From NCBI GenBank assembly GCA_001310555.1, contig BAXO01000001.1, positions 57,064 to 121,063 of the forward strand: a DNA stretch of 64,000 nucleotides, given 5' to 3'. Below the pieces are notes generated by a model, which saw only the letters and a list, made by a program, of their open reading frames with translations, was not told the origin of the DNA and ran no database searches. The stretch is from Bacillus sp. JCM 19058. Its GTDB lineage: Bacteria; Bacillota; Bacilli; Bacillales_H; Bacillaceae_D. The position numbers and the translations under genes are program-made. Shown in pieces: positions 30,641 to 39,796 of the stretch. Within the stretch, counting starts at the first letter, position 1; each line of letters opens with the position of its first letter.

Positions 30641-31590
30641 AAAGCACCTCATCCCTGTCGCTCATTCGGGGATTAAGCTGTGTATTGATCATATCTGCAA
30701 GCGTTCTGCCAAATACAAAAATCAGCGCAATGATAAGCACGTAGCCGTTAATCGTTGGCAAATCACGGGCCATAATCGCTTCCACTAAGTGAGTGCCGAT
30801 GCCCTGCAAGGAAAAAAATACTCTCAACGATAGCGCTGCCAGCAATCATGTGACCAATATACTGAAAGAACAGCATAACCAACGGAGGAAGTGAATTCCT
30901 TAGAACATGCACCCAAAGGATCCGCCTTTTTGCAATGCCTCTCGCCTTGGCATATATCACATAATCTTGCGCCAGGTTGGACAATAGAGTCGCTCTAAAT
31001 AGGCGAATCGACAAGGAAGCGACCGGGATGGCCAGCACGAGTGAAGGCAAAATCAGACTTTTTAAATTCCCGTAATCGACAACTCGAATGACCGGAATGG
31101 TTACAGCAAAAAGCAGTAAAAACAAAAACCCGAGCCAGAAATTGGGGAGAGAATTGCCCAAAATCGTGAATCCTCTTACCACATGGTCAAACAAGCTGTT
31201 TTTTTTCAATGCCGAAAGCATGCCAAGAGGGAGCGTCAGCCCTATCACCCACAGCATAGACATACCTACAAGCAGCAGTGTCAAAGGAAGCTTTTTGGCA
31301 ATATCGGCAGTGACTGGATTGCGTGTTAAATACGATGTACCTAGATCGCCTGTCAGGCTGTTGCCCAACCAAAAAAAATATTGCTGATAAATTGGGCGAT
31401 CAAGACCTAACTCCGTTCGAATCTTATCAATTTGCTCTGCCGTTGGATGCAATAAATGCTGCCGAGCATACGCTTCAGCCGGATCGACCAATGAAAGATT
31501 AGCCAGCAGAAAAGACAGGACAGTTACTCCAAACAGCACAATGGCCAGGCTAATCAATCGTTTACGAAGAATGTTCACTAAGGTAACCAC
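30633..31590 (-). CDS. Nickel/oligopeptide-type ABC permease, NikB/DppB-like (frame-disrupted)
   Basis: About 319 residues. N-terminal helix ISLAIVLFGVTVLSFLLANL, the DppB-type sequence GLDRPIYQQYFFWLGNSLTGDLGTSY-like loop, and the EAA-like motif YAKARGIAKRRILWVHVLRN. GTG at 31590 follows GAAGGAA. The frame breaks in a run of seven A near 30825; the C-terminus reads VEAIMARDLPTINGYVLI. First gene of the importer operon; a Fur box and a MarR-type palindrome lie just upstream. Confidence 0.85.
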
Positions 31591-31620
31591 AGAAAATTCC
31601 TTCTCTCTTGCAATCTAATC

Positions 31621-31639
31621 GATGAAGATAATCATTCTC
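31621..31639 (-). promoter_or_regulatory. Fur box upstream of the importer operon
   Basis: GATGAAGATAATCATTCTC matches the 19-base Fur consensus GATAATGATAATCATTATC at 16 of 19 positions by my count. It lies 31 bases upstream of the GTG start of the first permease gene, where binding would block transcription when iron is plentiful. This is the main sequence evidence that the locus serves iron or metallophore uptake. Confidence 0.7.
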
Positions 31640-31692
31640 AATGGGAGGTTTTAAAATATTCCACCCTCACTAGACTGGTGGAATGCGTTGTC

Positions 31693-31705
31693 TTTAGCTG
31701 CTATA
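31693..31705 (-). promoter_or_regulatory. MarR-type operator upstream of the importer operon (site 4)
   Basis: TTTAGCTGCTATA, one mismatch from the palindrome TATAGCnGCTATA. With the Fur box 55 bases closer to the gene, the importer operon appears to have dual control. Confidence 0.5.
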
Positions 31706-31811
31706 GTCTTCTGCAAAAAAAAGAAGCGGACACCGTTGATGCTCACTCATCGCTCAAAATGAGTGCCAAGATTATTGGTTTGACTTCTTCTCGTTAAGTT
31801 TATGCTGTATC

Positions 31812-32246
31812 TCATGTAAAAAAATGGTTTAAAAATTCAATATTCTCCCGGGAACTTGATTGCAGGAGCCCATAAAACAAATCATCAAATTCTTCATGGA
31901 ACTTTAAATGATTCTGATGGGTCACTTCCCCCTCAGGCGTTAACTTCAACAAAAATCTGGACTGATTGCGAATATCTTTCTCTTTCCTAACCAGTCCCTT
32001 TTTCTCAAGCTTGATCAGTATTTGAGAAACTGCCCCGATGGTAACCCCAAGCATATCCGCCAGCCCGGTGATATGAATCCCTTCATTTTCTTTAATTGCG
32101 GAGACAATATGAATTTCCGCGTAGTAAATCTGCTTCCCATCTTTTGTTTTTAATAAATGAGTTGTCTTTTCATAATCAATATAGGCATACACAGCGCCTA
32201 AAAATTCGTTGCTCAGCTCTTTCTTGCGCCATTGTTCCATCTCCAT
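31812..32246 (-). CDS. MarR-family transcriptional regulator
   Basis: Intact, about 144 residues. The likely start is ATG at 32246, eight bases after GGAGG. Helices 1-2 are followed by the winged helix ITGLADMLGVTIGAVSQILI, then KLEKKGLVRKEKDIRNQS (wing) and a C-terminal dimerisation helix. No Cys or metal cluster stands out. A perfect 6-1-6 palindrome overlaps its own promoter, implying autoregulation. The same motif at four other promoters makes this the probable regulator of the metal locus and of the lipoprotein gene at 6585. It is separated from the importer operon by about 220 bases. Confidence 0.85.
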   Translation of the reverse strand: MEMEQWRKKELSNEFLGAVYAYIDYEKTTHLLKTKDGKQIYYAEIHIVSAIKENEGIHITGLADMLGVTIGAVSQILIKLEKKGLVRKEKDIRNQSRFLLKLTPEGEVTHQNHLKFHEEFDDLFYGLLQSSSRENIEFLNHFFT

Positions 32247-32270
32247 TCCAATCGCCTCCACTCACAAGTG

Positions 32271-32283
32271 TATAGCAGCTATA
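32271..32283 (-). promoter_or_regulatory. MarR-type operator in the marR promoter (site 5, best palindrome)
   Basis: TATAGCAGCTATA, a perfect 6-bp inverted repeat around one base. On the minus strand TTGACA lies 15-16 bases before TATACA, with the palindrome covering the spacer and -10. This is the clearest copy and the natural reference for the shared motif. Confidence 0.7.
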
Positions 32284-32536
32284 ACCTACTGTCAAGATAT
32301 TCTTTTTCTTTACAATCAATTTCCTAAAAACCTTTATACGCACTTGTTTGGCTTTCTATAATCTTAAATGGAATTAAAAAAAGTAAGCTGTCCTCGCCAA
32401 TATCATTCTTAGAATATCTATGTTCTTGTTCTCCGACAAAAATTCCTCATCTCCCTTTCCGAAGTAGTCTCCTCGCTGAAGTAGATCGCTTAGGTTGATC
32501 TTGTTACCATCGCCTTCGGAGTGCGTCCAGAATCCT

Positions 32537-32618
32537 GGGCTTGACATTACAAGTTCGAATTCAAGCCCTTAACCCATCGCTGCAAGCGATGCGCTCTCCC
32601 GCGTGAGCCGGAGATGCA
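32537..32618 (-). other. Degenerate tRNA-Ala-like sequence (anticodon TGC)
   Basis: Read on the minus strand this has a D-arm-like GCTCACGCGGGAGAGCGC and an anticodon arm CATCG-CTTGCAG-CGATG, whose loop would carry TGC (Ala). The T-arm is replaced by an 8-bp hairpin GGGCTTGA/TCAAGCCC with a TTCGAA-containing loop. No acceptor stem pairs normally and no CCA follows, so it is not a working tRNA as it stands. A related, better preserved element lies at 35636 and a half-element at 35785. Confidence 0.5.
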
Positions 32619-32678
32619 CCTGAAAAGAGGCAGACTGGAAAATTAAATCACTTGTCAGGAATGCCACTATTCTTTATT

Positions 32679-32873
32679 CTATGTAAAATCGAAAGGGCAA
32701 TATCCATTTTTATACTTTCGAGTTACTTTAGCAAATACGTCAGCAGGCGCATCAGCATCGATTTGCACGTCCGAGAGTTGAGCGGAGCTGATGGAGCTAA
32801 AACCAACCGCTTGCTGCAACTTCTCGTTCTCCAATCCGTCCGAGATGGCCTGGAGGGTCTCTAGTTGCTTCAA
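32679..32873 (-). other. Unassigned open frame, 64 codons
   Basis: Minus-strand frame with balanced composition (LQAISDGLENEKLQQAVGF and DADAPADVFAKV) but no clear ribosome site and no family I recognise. It could be the C-terminal scrap of a lost gene. Reported only because the surrounding 600 bases otherwise hold no gene. Confidence 0.2.
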
Positions 32874-32905
32874 TTGCGCATGCCATTGTCGGCTTCACTG
32901 CCCAA

Positions 32906-33551
32906 TTACTTTTTGGAGGGTGGGAAAATCACATACGACCATGACCAGATGGTAGAAATAAAAAGGATCAACATCCAGGTTTGTGTAATCGTATATACAA
33001 GCTCGCTGGAATATGGCGACTTATCAATATCATCAGCGTTCAACCAGGATAAATCCGTCACGTAATCGATTAGAGGCCGTCCATTTTGATCTCCGGTCAT
33101 GATGAATATAAGTTGAACCAATAAAAAGACTACGACGTGTGCTCCCCATAAGAGAAGGGCGTTTCGAGTAATTCTTTTTGGGTCTTGCTGTCTCTCCATT
33201 CTACTTATTTCTTCTTGTGATAAAAGCTGTTTTCCTCGCCATTTTCCAATCCGTTTCCGCATCGAACGGTCCAATTTTTTTGAAATCACTAATTCCAAAT
33301 GTACACGCATATAAAATAAAAATTGTGATAATGATTTGAAAGTCGCCAATTTCCCCAGTGTATTGATATAAGTACCAGGCAATGGATGCTTCGAAGATGT
33401 TGATGCCGATAAACAGAAATATAAAAATAGTGCTTAGCAACCTTTTGTCAAAAAGGTACCTCATCAAGCCAAACGCAATCAAAGCTCCAAAAGAAATCAC
33501 CTCGGCTATGATAAATAGTTCCCATTGGAAATTTTGCAGCGCTTCAATCAT
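32906..33551 (-). CDS. Integral membrane protein of unknown function (frame-disrupted)
   Basis: About 214 residues. ATG at 33549-33551 (MIEALQNFQWELF) overlaps the end of the MerR gene (ATGATTGA), so the two are coupled. Three or four N-terminal helices (FIIAEVISFGALIAFGLM, LLSTIFIFLFIGINIFEASI) are followed by a basic stretch with RIGKWRGKQLLSQEEI and two C-terminal helices. An indel near 33290 moves the reading from 33201-33551 to 32906-33382. I do not recognise the family. The coupling suggests it is the MerR protein's target or partner. Confidence 0.6.
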
Positions 33552-34305
33552 TGTTTTTCCCCCCGTGATGCTTCTCATACCATTGAACAATATTTTCTAT
33601 ATAGGACACTGTATCCGTATCCATTCCATATGCCTTCTCATGACCATCCTTTTCAGGCTTCAATAAATCCCAGTATTTATTCACCAGAGATTCATCCTGA
33701 AAAATGCTGATGTACGAACGCTAATATTCTGCGAGCCAGATTTTGAGATCCCTTAGAATCGACCGGTTCTTTTCTATTCTGGTGAACTTCTTTCAAAATG
33801 GATAACCATTCATCTGTAATTTTGTCTTGGCTCCTAATATCCGGCAGATCCATTTTCTCCAGTTCCAAACGAGTAAAGTTTTTATTATGAAAGTTCTCAA
33901 TATTGTTGTTTTGAACAGATTGAATAAATAACAGAATATCGTGGATGCGAATTTCTTCGTGTAATTTGATCGAATTTATAGTCGCGGAGATCATCTTTTC
34001 AAGGGCTTCCATTTTTTTCTTTTTCTGCACGCACATTCTTTAGTTCCATGTTTAAAGCGGAGTACCACACTTCCTTTTCATTCATTTCTACATCTTTTTT
34101 TTAACATCTCTTTTATCTTGGATAGGGTAAAACCAAGCTTCTTTAAAACCAAAATTTGATGTAATCGTAACAAATCATCTTTACCATAGTAACGATACCC
34201 GGATTCTGAAACAAAAGAAGGTTTTAATAAATCAATCTCATCATAATAATGCAATGTCCGTACACTGACATTCGTTTGTTCTGCCACTTGTCCGATAGAT
34301 AGCAT
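33544..34305 (-). CDS. MerR-family regulator with TipAS-like effector region (frame-disrupted)
   Basis: About 253 residues. N-terminal MerR winged helix: LSIGQVAEQTNVSVRTLHYY, GYRYYGKDDLLRLHQILVLK, LGFTLSKIKEML. The C-terminal half is helical (NNNIENFHNKNFTRLELEKM, then VNKYWDLLKPEKD and VQWYEKHHGG), resembling TipAS/antibiotic-binding domains of drug-sensing MerR proteins. Indels near 34080 (run of A) and 33700 split it. The start at 34305 precedes LSIGQVAE. Likely activates its own operon with the membrane protein. Confidence 0.75.
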
Positions 34306-34392
34306 GTCTAGTCACATCTTTCCTCTGTAGCGTCAATATGAAATATAGTACGATTATAACGTAAACGTTAGGGTCAAGAAATCATTTCATTG

Positions 34393-35619
34393 TCAATCTC
34401 TGTTTTTGTATACCAATTTTCTTAGCAGTGTCTCCACAGGCCCTCTCTTATTCATTTTCTCGAACCATACGGCGAGCAGGCAACCAGATCCCCAAATGAT
34501 TAATGCAGTGACCAAAGCCCCTGTATATCCGAATGTACTCCCCCAACCTAACCCCACTTGAGCTAACCAAATCACAAGCAAGGATTCTTGATAAATGTAA
34601 AAGGTTAATGATCTTTTCCCAACGGAACTCAGCGCAAATGTAATTCTCGGCCACCCTCTCTTCATCACAGTTGCTAACATAGCAATCAGTGCCGAGTAGC
34701 CCAGCCCGCCAAATATGCCTGTCAAAATATGCAAGATCATGAAAGCAGATTCGAAAGTCGTTGATGTTTCCCATAAGTTCACCGATATACTTGCAAATGG
34801 GAGAGCCCCTAAAACTGACACACTAATACCGGTAATTGCAACTTTCTTTAAAAAAGGCCGATGCTTTGCCGGCTGTGTAATCCATTCTTTTTTTTGCTGA
34901 ACATATTCCGATTAAAATGACAAATAAAAACGGGTACATAAACAGCTGTACCAGAACAAGAAACGGGAAAACGGAAGTATTCATAACCAAAGACTCAATA
35001 TAAGATTCAAGATTATAAAATTCATCCATTACCCAAAACTGGCCAATGGAAAGCCACAAAACTAAAATAGAAATGAAGGTAAGACATCCCGTTATAATCA
35101 TGACTTTACGTTGTATGTGCGGCGGTTTAAATAGAACCCATCCAATGATCAGCCCAGTTAATCCATAAAACGCTAAAATATCAGCTCCTCCAATAATTAC
35201 TGAATGAATAAACCCAAATAAGATCAAGAATATTGAACGCCTTTTTATACTTCTTTTAATTTGTTTAAGCGGCGTTTTTTTTATCCAAATGACGTTGTAC
35301 CATGAATGCTAAACCGAAACCAAATAATAAAGAAAACATAACAAATGCACGATGATCGACAAACGTAACAATAAAAAAATTGAATAAAAGGGTCTGTCGA
35401 GGAAAAATAACTTTTTTCTTCATTCGTCAATAATAGCGGTGCATGAGCTACTGCTATGAAGAGAAGCATACCCCCCTTCCAATATCCGGTGTTACATATC
35501 GTTGTCCTAATTTCACCTCCGTTCCTCCTTTCCCATACAAACTTTTCCAAAGTCTCGCCATAATTGAAAAAAATGATATGTAAATTATAAAGTGTAACGT
35601 TTACGGTAGGGTCAATCAT
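34393..35619 (-). CDS. DUF418-family (YeiB-like) membrane protein (frame-disrupted)
   Basis: Around 390 residues, read in three main pieces (35281-35619, 34823-35227, 34393-34821). The first piece has the family's N-terminal segment GGMLLFIAVAHAPLLL, the middle ADILAFYGLTGLIIGWVLF, and the C-terminal DUF418 domain the hallmark SSVGKRSLTFYIYQESLLV and FGYTGALVTALIIWG. Eight or more hydrophobic helices. The 5' end is uncertain because the conserved start before WKGGML is scrambled. The function of the family is not established; a transport-associated role is often supposed. Confidence 0.7.
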
Positions 35620-35635
35620 TGATTTAGAGTGTGCG

Positions 35636-35722
35636 CGTGTAATGTTGGTGGAGCATAGCGGGCTCGAACCGCTGACCTCATCGCTGCCAGCGATACGTTC
35701 TCCCAGCTGAGCTAATTACACG
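35636..35722 (-). other. tRNA-Ala(GGC)-like element with a replaced acceptor stem
   Basis: On the minus strand: TAGCTCAGCTGGGAGAAC (D-arm, one stem mismatch), anticodon arm TATCG-CTGGCAG-CGATG with anticodon GGC, variable loop AGGTC, intact T-arm AGCGG-TTCGAGC-CCGCT, then ATGCTCCACCA. The 5' half of the acceptor stem (expected GGAGCAT) is absent; in its place is CGTGTAAT, which pairs perfectly over 8 bp with ATTACACG further 3' (complement of 35636-35643). It is thus a tRNA body closed by a different, longer stem. Not a canonical tRNA; it may be a relic or a tRNA-like RNA. Confidence 0.6.
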
Positions 35723-35784
35723 TATATTTCCTTTTATGGAATTATGCTGCAATTCAATATTTTGCTTTGCTTTTTGGGGTGTAT

Positions 35785-35830
35785 CTTCGGCTTACGTGGG
35801 CTCCCGCGTGAGCGGATGCATTTATCATAT
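35785..35830 (-). other. D-arm fragment similar to the tRNA-Ala-like element at 32537
   Basis: The minus strand shares TGCATC and GCTCACGCGGGAG with the element at 32537, but no anticodon or T-arm follows. It lies about 70 bases upstream of the better preserved element. The surrounding 35723-36000 holds no other gene I can support beyond a short minus-strand open scrap near 35870-35940. Confidence 0.4.
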
Positions 35831-36067
35831 TGCCTCAACTAACTTAGATTCTACTATCTATTTTTTTTAAAGAGGCCAATTTTTTTAATGCCTTATAAAA
35901 TGCTAAATAATCTCCACCTTCCACGGCATGAGCTACATGTTGATGTATTGCTTATTGCTGATTTCGTTGTGCGCTTAATTAATAGATGGACTTCCTAGTT
36001 TTAACATGTACATTACTACAATTCGATGTACAATATATTTAATGAATTTGCGTGAAGGGGGGATAGG

Positions 36068-36882
36068 ATGTTCTCATTCAACTCTGTCAACTTTGATCAC
36101 TCGATTGCGAATTGGCACACGCCGTTGAAGGAAATTAGCGAAAGTATTTTAATACTTGTTGTTGAAGGAAAGGTAGACTATTGGATTACTGATCGACAAG
36201 TGATTGCTGAAGCTGGTGATTTACTTTTTATACCTAAAATGACAAAACGGAGTGGTAAAAATTACCGTGGTCAGACTCATCAAAAATATACGATTCTTTT
36301 TAATCAAACGAAAGAAATTCAAGCAAGTCCGCCTTTCTTATCGGCTAAGCAATTTCTCCATTTAAGGACGCGTAACTATGACTATTTAAAGCACCGTTTT
36401 CATAGACTTTTTGTTGAATTACGTGGAGAAAAGCAATACCGCACATTTATTTGCTCAGGTTTGTTGCAGGAGTTAATCGGATTAATCGGAAGAGAGTTGG
36501 AACACTTCGAAGTAGCACCGATAAAATTTACATACGCCCAAACGCTCAAGCAATATTTGTTAGAGCATTACCGTGAATCGGTAGGAATTGAAGAGCTAGC
36601 GAAATTAATTCAACGTTCACCGAATTATACGATTTCGATTTTCAAGGAAGTTACCGGTTATTCCCCCATTCAATATATGCATCATTTAAGAGTCATGGAG
36701 GCGTGCAGTCTTTTATTGAATACTGGCATGTCCATTGTTAATATTGCCAATCATTTAGGATACTACGATACATCATACTTTTCGCGAACGTTTAAAAAAA
36801 ATGACCTCGATGTCACCGAAAAAAATTTATCAGTGTGGGCTATAATAAGGAGAATGCTAACTTTTTATTGAAAGATGAATAG
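36068..36882 (+). CDS. AraC-family transcriptional regulator (C-terminus frame-shifted)
   Basis: About 271 residues. N-terminal cupin-like sensor (VVEGKVDYWITDRQ, AEAGDLLFIPKMTKRSG), C-terminal double helix-turn-helix with VGIEELAKLIQRSPNYTISI and VNIANHLGYYDTSYFSRTFK. A run of seven to eight A at about 36794 shifts the last 30 codons; corrected, it ends NKENANFLLKDE at 36882. Start ATG 36068 follows GAAGGGGGG. Its promoter region has a TGTACAT/ATGTACA inverted repeat. It lies 80 bases upstream of the FGE-like gene, which has its own ribosome site, and is probably its regulator. Confidence 0.8.
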
Positions 36883-36961
36883 CCGAAAACTTTAAACCAA
36901 AACGGTGAAAAGTGTGATACAATAATGACGAAAAATTTCTCATACAATCGGAGGGCGGAAT

Positions 36962-37911
36962 ATGAGTGAAAACGGATGCTGCTCACCAAAACGGGAGCAA
37001 TCGGAAACCCCAACAAGAGAAGAGCCTTTTGTTCAAGCAGCAGCAAAACAAAAGCATGTTGAGCACTTAATTGAGCTTTCGGGCGGCGAGTTCATGATGG
37101 GAACAGACGACAAAAGTGGCTTTCCAAATGACGGTGAAGGTCCCGTTCGAAAGGTTTTCATCAATAAATTTGCCATCGATCGCTTCGCTGTTACAAATGC
37201 CCAATTCAATCATTTCATTCAAGAAACCGGCTATGAGACAGATGCGGAACGATTCGGTTGGTCCTACGTCTTTCATTTGCTGGCAACAAGCAAAGCGAAG
37301 CGGCAAACGATTGGCTCTCCTCAACAAACACCATGGTGGCTTGCTGTTAACGGGGCAACATGGAAGCACCCGGAAGGTCCAGATTCCACGCTTGAGGACC
37401 GGATGAATCACCCTGTGACTCATGTATCATGGAATGACGCCGTCGCCTATTGCCAATGGTCTGGTAAGCGATTGCCAACGGAAGCCGAATGGGAGTATGC
37501 AGCACGAGGGGGCTCATTCAGAAAAAGTACCCGTGGGGAGATAAATTAAAATTCAAAAATAAGCACCTTTGCAACATTTGGCAAGGTGAATTTCCAATGA
37601 AGAATACAGAAAAGGATGGTTACCTTACCACCGCACCGGTCGATGCCTTTCCACCGAATGAATATGGGTTATATAACGTAGCCGGAAATGTGTGGGAGTG
37701 GTGCTCGGACTGGTTCGCCAATACTCATCCACGACTGCCCTTAATAAACAACCCGACAGGGCCTGAGCGCGGGGAGGAGAAGGTGATGAAGGGCGGCTCT
37801 TACCTTTGTCACCAATCGTATTGTAATCGTTATCGCGTTGGTGCCAGAAGCAAGAACACGCCAGACAGTTCGACCGGCAATACGGGCTTCCGCTGCGCAG
37901 TAGACGTATAG
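36962..37911 (+). CDS. Formylglycine-generating enzyme / sulfatase-modifying factor family protein (frame-disrupted)
   Basis: About 317 residues. FGE-type (SUMF1 fold) features: [14 protein letters not shown] at the start, [48 protein letters not shown]. The copper-binding Cys pair of genuine FGE is in [19 protein letters not shown] (C-x4-C). Both Cys are present, so it should oxidise a sulfatase Cys to formylglycine rather than be an ergothioneine- or lectin-type relative. A missing A in a run near 37530 shifts the frame between GGSFRK and KYPWGDK. No sulfatase gene occurs in this window. Start ATG 36962 follows GGAGGG. Confidence 0.85.
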
Positions 37912-37916
37912 TAAGA

Positions 37917-37956
37917 CAGAGGACACAACCCTTATTAAGCGGGAGTTGTGTCCTCT
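37917..37956. terminator. Hairpin downstream of the FGE gene
   Basis: Perfect 12-bp inverted repeat AGAGGACACAAC/GTTGTGTCCTCT, starting five bases after the FGE stop. No long T run follows on the plus strand, so its strength as an intrinsic terminator is uncertain. The minus strand beyond it (about 37970-38100) carries a short open scrap ending near the oxidoreductase stop that I cannot assign. Confidence 0.55.
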
Positions 37957-38112
37957 GTTGACCCCACTCCATTAAGAGGCGATCAAAACAAAATTCTTCG
38001 ATTAAAAACGGTTCAGCTCTAGGTTCACCAAGGTCAAAGCCCCGAGAAGAAGTAAATGAAATCGGGTTCGTATCCTTATCGATCACATAAACTCCCGGTC
38101 CGCCACCCTTTC

Positions 38113-39196
38113 CTACCCGTGTTTTTTTACTAAAGCTTCAATAATCCAACGAAATAAGACTAAATCATCTTTATAGTCCTCTGGGGTCGTTTTTAATTGA
38201 CCGCCAGCTGTGATTGCTTGATGAAAGGCTTTCAGTTCAGTCGTATAAGGGTCGAGATACGTGTGCCGAATCTTCGTCTCTTTAAAGCGCTCATTTTCCG
38301 TTTCGGTTATTGTTACCGTTATCGGCAAGCCTTTAATATAAGGAGTGTCGTATTCAATCCGTACCGACTTTGATTCACCGTACACTTCCAAATGCGCGTC
38401 AAACCTTCCCTGTTGATCAATTCCAGTCTCGTAAAGAACATTAAAGTCCCCATAGTCAAACAGTACATTAAGGAAGGAGCTTTCCGCGCGGCTGCGGCCC
38501 CCGCTACAGCTAGCGGCATGCCTAACGCTTCCCTCATAACGGAAAGGTCGTGACTGCCTAATCCAGCCAGCAGGCGGTAGATGGATATCGTCTTTGGATC
38601 GACTGTACCAATTGCTTCTTTTACAAGCTCTTCTGCCCGCTTTTGCTTTTCATTTATAACAGATGTAGAAAGATCTGAAAATCGTTTCGGTTCAAATCCT
38701 GATTGACTGATAAAAATTGATTCGGGCCAATAATATCCCGAACACGCGCATAAACAATTTTATCAAGTCCGCCAATTTCTTTAACAGCCGCTTCAAAAGC
38801 AGGCGCGTACCTGCGCATATAACCAACCATAACGTGAACCTGGCACCTGTTTTTGGCCTCAATGATCGAGTTAGCATCCTTCATTGTTAAAGTCATTGGC
38901 TTCTCAATGAAAACATGCTTACCTTCATTAACCGCCGCTATAGCTGCATCTGCATGATATTCATCACTGTTTAATACAAATACAGCATCAATTTCTGACA
39001 GTTTGACGAGCTCCTTAACGTCTGTGAACAGATTTTCTACATTGTATTTTCTACCACAAAATTGCAGGGCCTTTTCAGAGACATCACACAACGCTACGAC
39101 CTGATACTTATCCGACATCGCTTCCAAAATTGGCAAATGGATAACCTGTGCCACTTCACCTGCTCCAACAATACCTACCTTTAGTCTGTCGCTCAT
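38113..39196 (-). CDS. Gfo/Idh/MocA-family oxidoreductase (frame-disrupted)
   Basis: About 361 residues. N-terminal Rossmann domain LKVGIVGAGEVAQVIHLPIL, then AVFVLNSDEYHADAAIAAV and the family hallmark EGKHVFIEKPMTLT (catalytic Lys). The C-terminal alpha/beta domain is read after two frame changes (38319-38537 and 38113-38391) with HDLSVMREALGMP and YTTELKAFHQAI. NAD(P)-dependent oxidation or reduction of a sugar, cyclitol or sugar acid. It is the last recognisable gene of the PTS operon above it (44458 to 39797), so its substrate is probably the same carbohydrate. Confidence 0.8.
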
Positions 39197-39265
39197 AAAC
39201 TTCTCCTTTCTATAAGTGCCGAAGATTCAAGCCAGCCCCTCTCCGCCCTTTATGAAGAAAGATGG

Positions 39266-39738
39266 TTAAACTATATGTTCGACACCGACAAAGGCACCCC
39301 TTTTCGAGCGAAAGTTTATGAAGAAAAAGCTCATAGTTCCATTGCCATATGAAAACACAACAAGCTGTGCCTCGTTGTAAAGGGCACAGCATTGTCTTAT
39401 ATCATTCAAGCATAATTTGTCCATTAAGGTGCTCCACCTAGCAGCCAGACGAGCTCCCCATCCTTAGCAACCGACTCAGCCCGCTTCGTCTGAAACTCAC
39501 TTTGCTGACAAAAAAAGCGAAAATCAGCGATACCCGGAAGTGAATAAATAGTTCGTGCAGACCTTGAACGGTATAGTTTCACGCGATGCCGGTTTTCATT
39601 AGCCCGTTTCACGCCAGCCTCCAATTTTTTTTCTAAACGTAATGTTCTCGCTTCCCTATTTAACGAATAATCGACCGATGCCTTTCCCGCTAGGTAGGAT
39701 TGAGATTTATTAAGCAGGCAAGAATCTTAGCCTAATCC
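39266..39738 (-). CDS. Unrecognised gene (frame-disrupted, no clear start)
   Basis: Minus-strand coding-like stretch of about 155 codons in two frames joined near 39430. The first part reads YSLNREARTLRLEKKLEAGV and ARTIYSLPGIADFRFF; the second reads NDIRQCCALYNEAQLVVFSY and FFFINFRSKRGAFVGVEHIV. No standard start codon or ribosome site is visible at the upstream end (about 39738), where an in-frame stop precedes. I do not recognise the family. Its place between the creatininase-like and oxidoreductase genes suggests an operon member that is damaged. Confidence 0.35.
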
Positions 39739-39796
39739 TTATTGCCTGTTGAAATCATCTCGCTGATGGTGCCTCTCCACTACTTCCATTGTATCT

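Noticed and set aside
35647..35721. Functional tRNA-Ala(GGC)
   Set aside because: The acceptor stem does not pair with the ATGCTCC strand and the D-stem has a mismatch, so I list it as a tRNA-like element instead.
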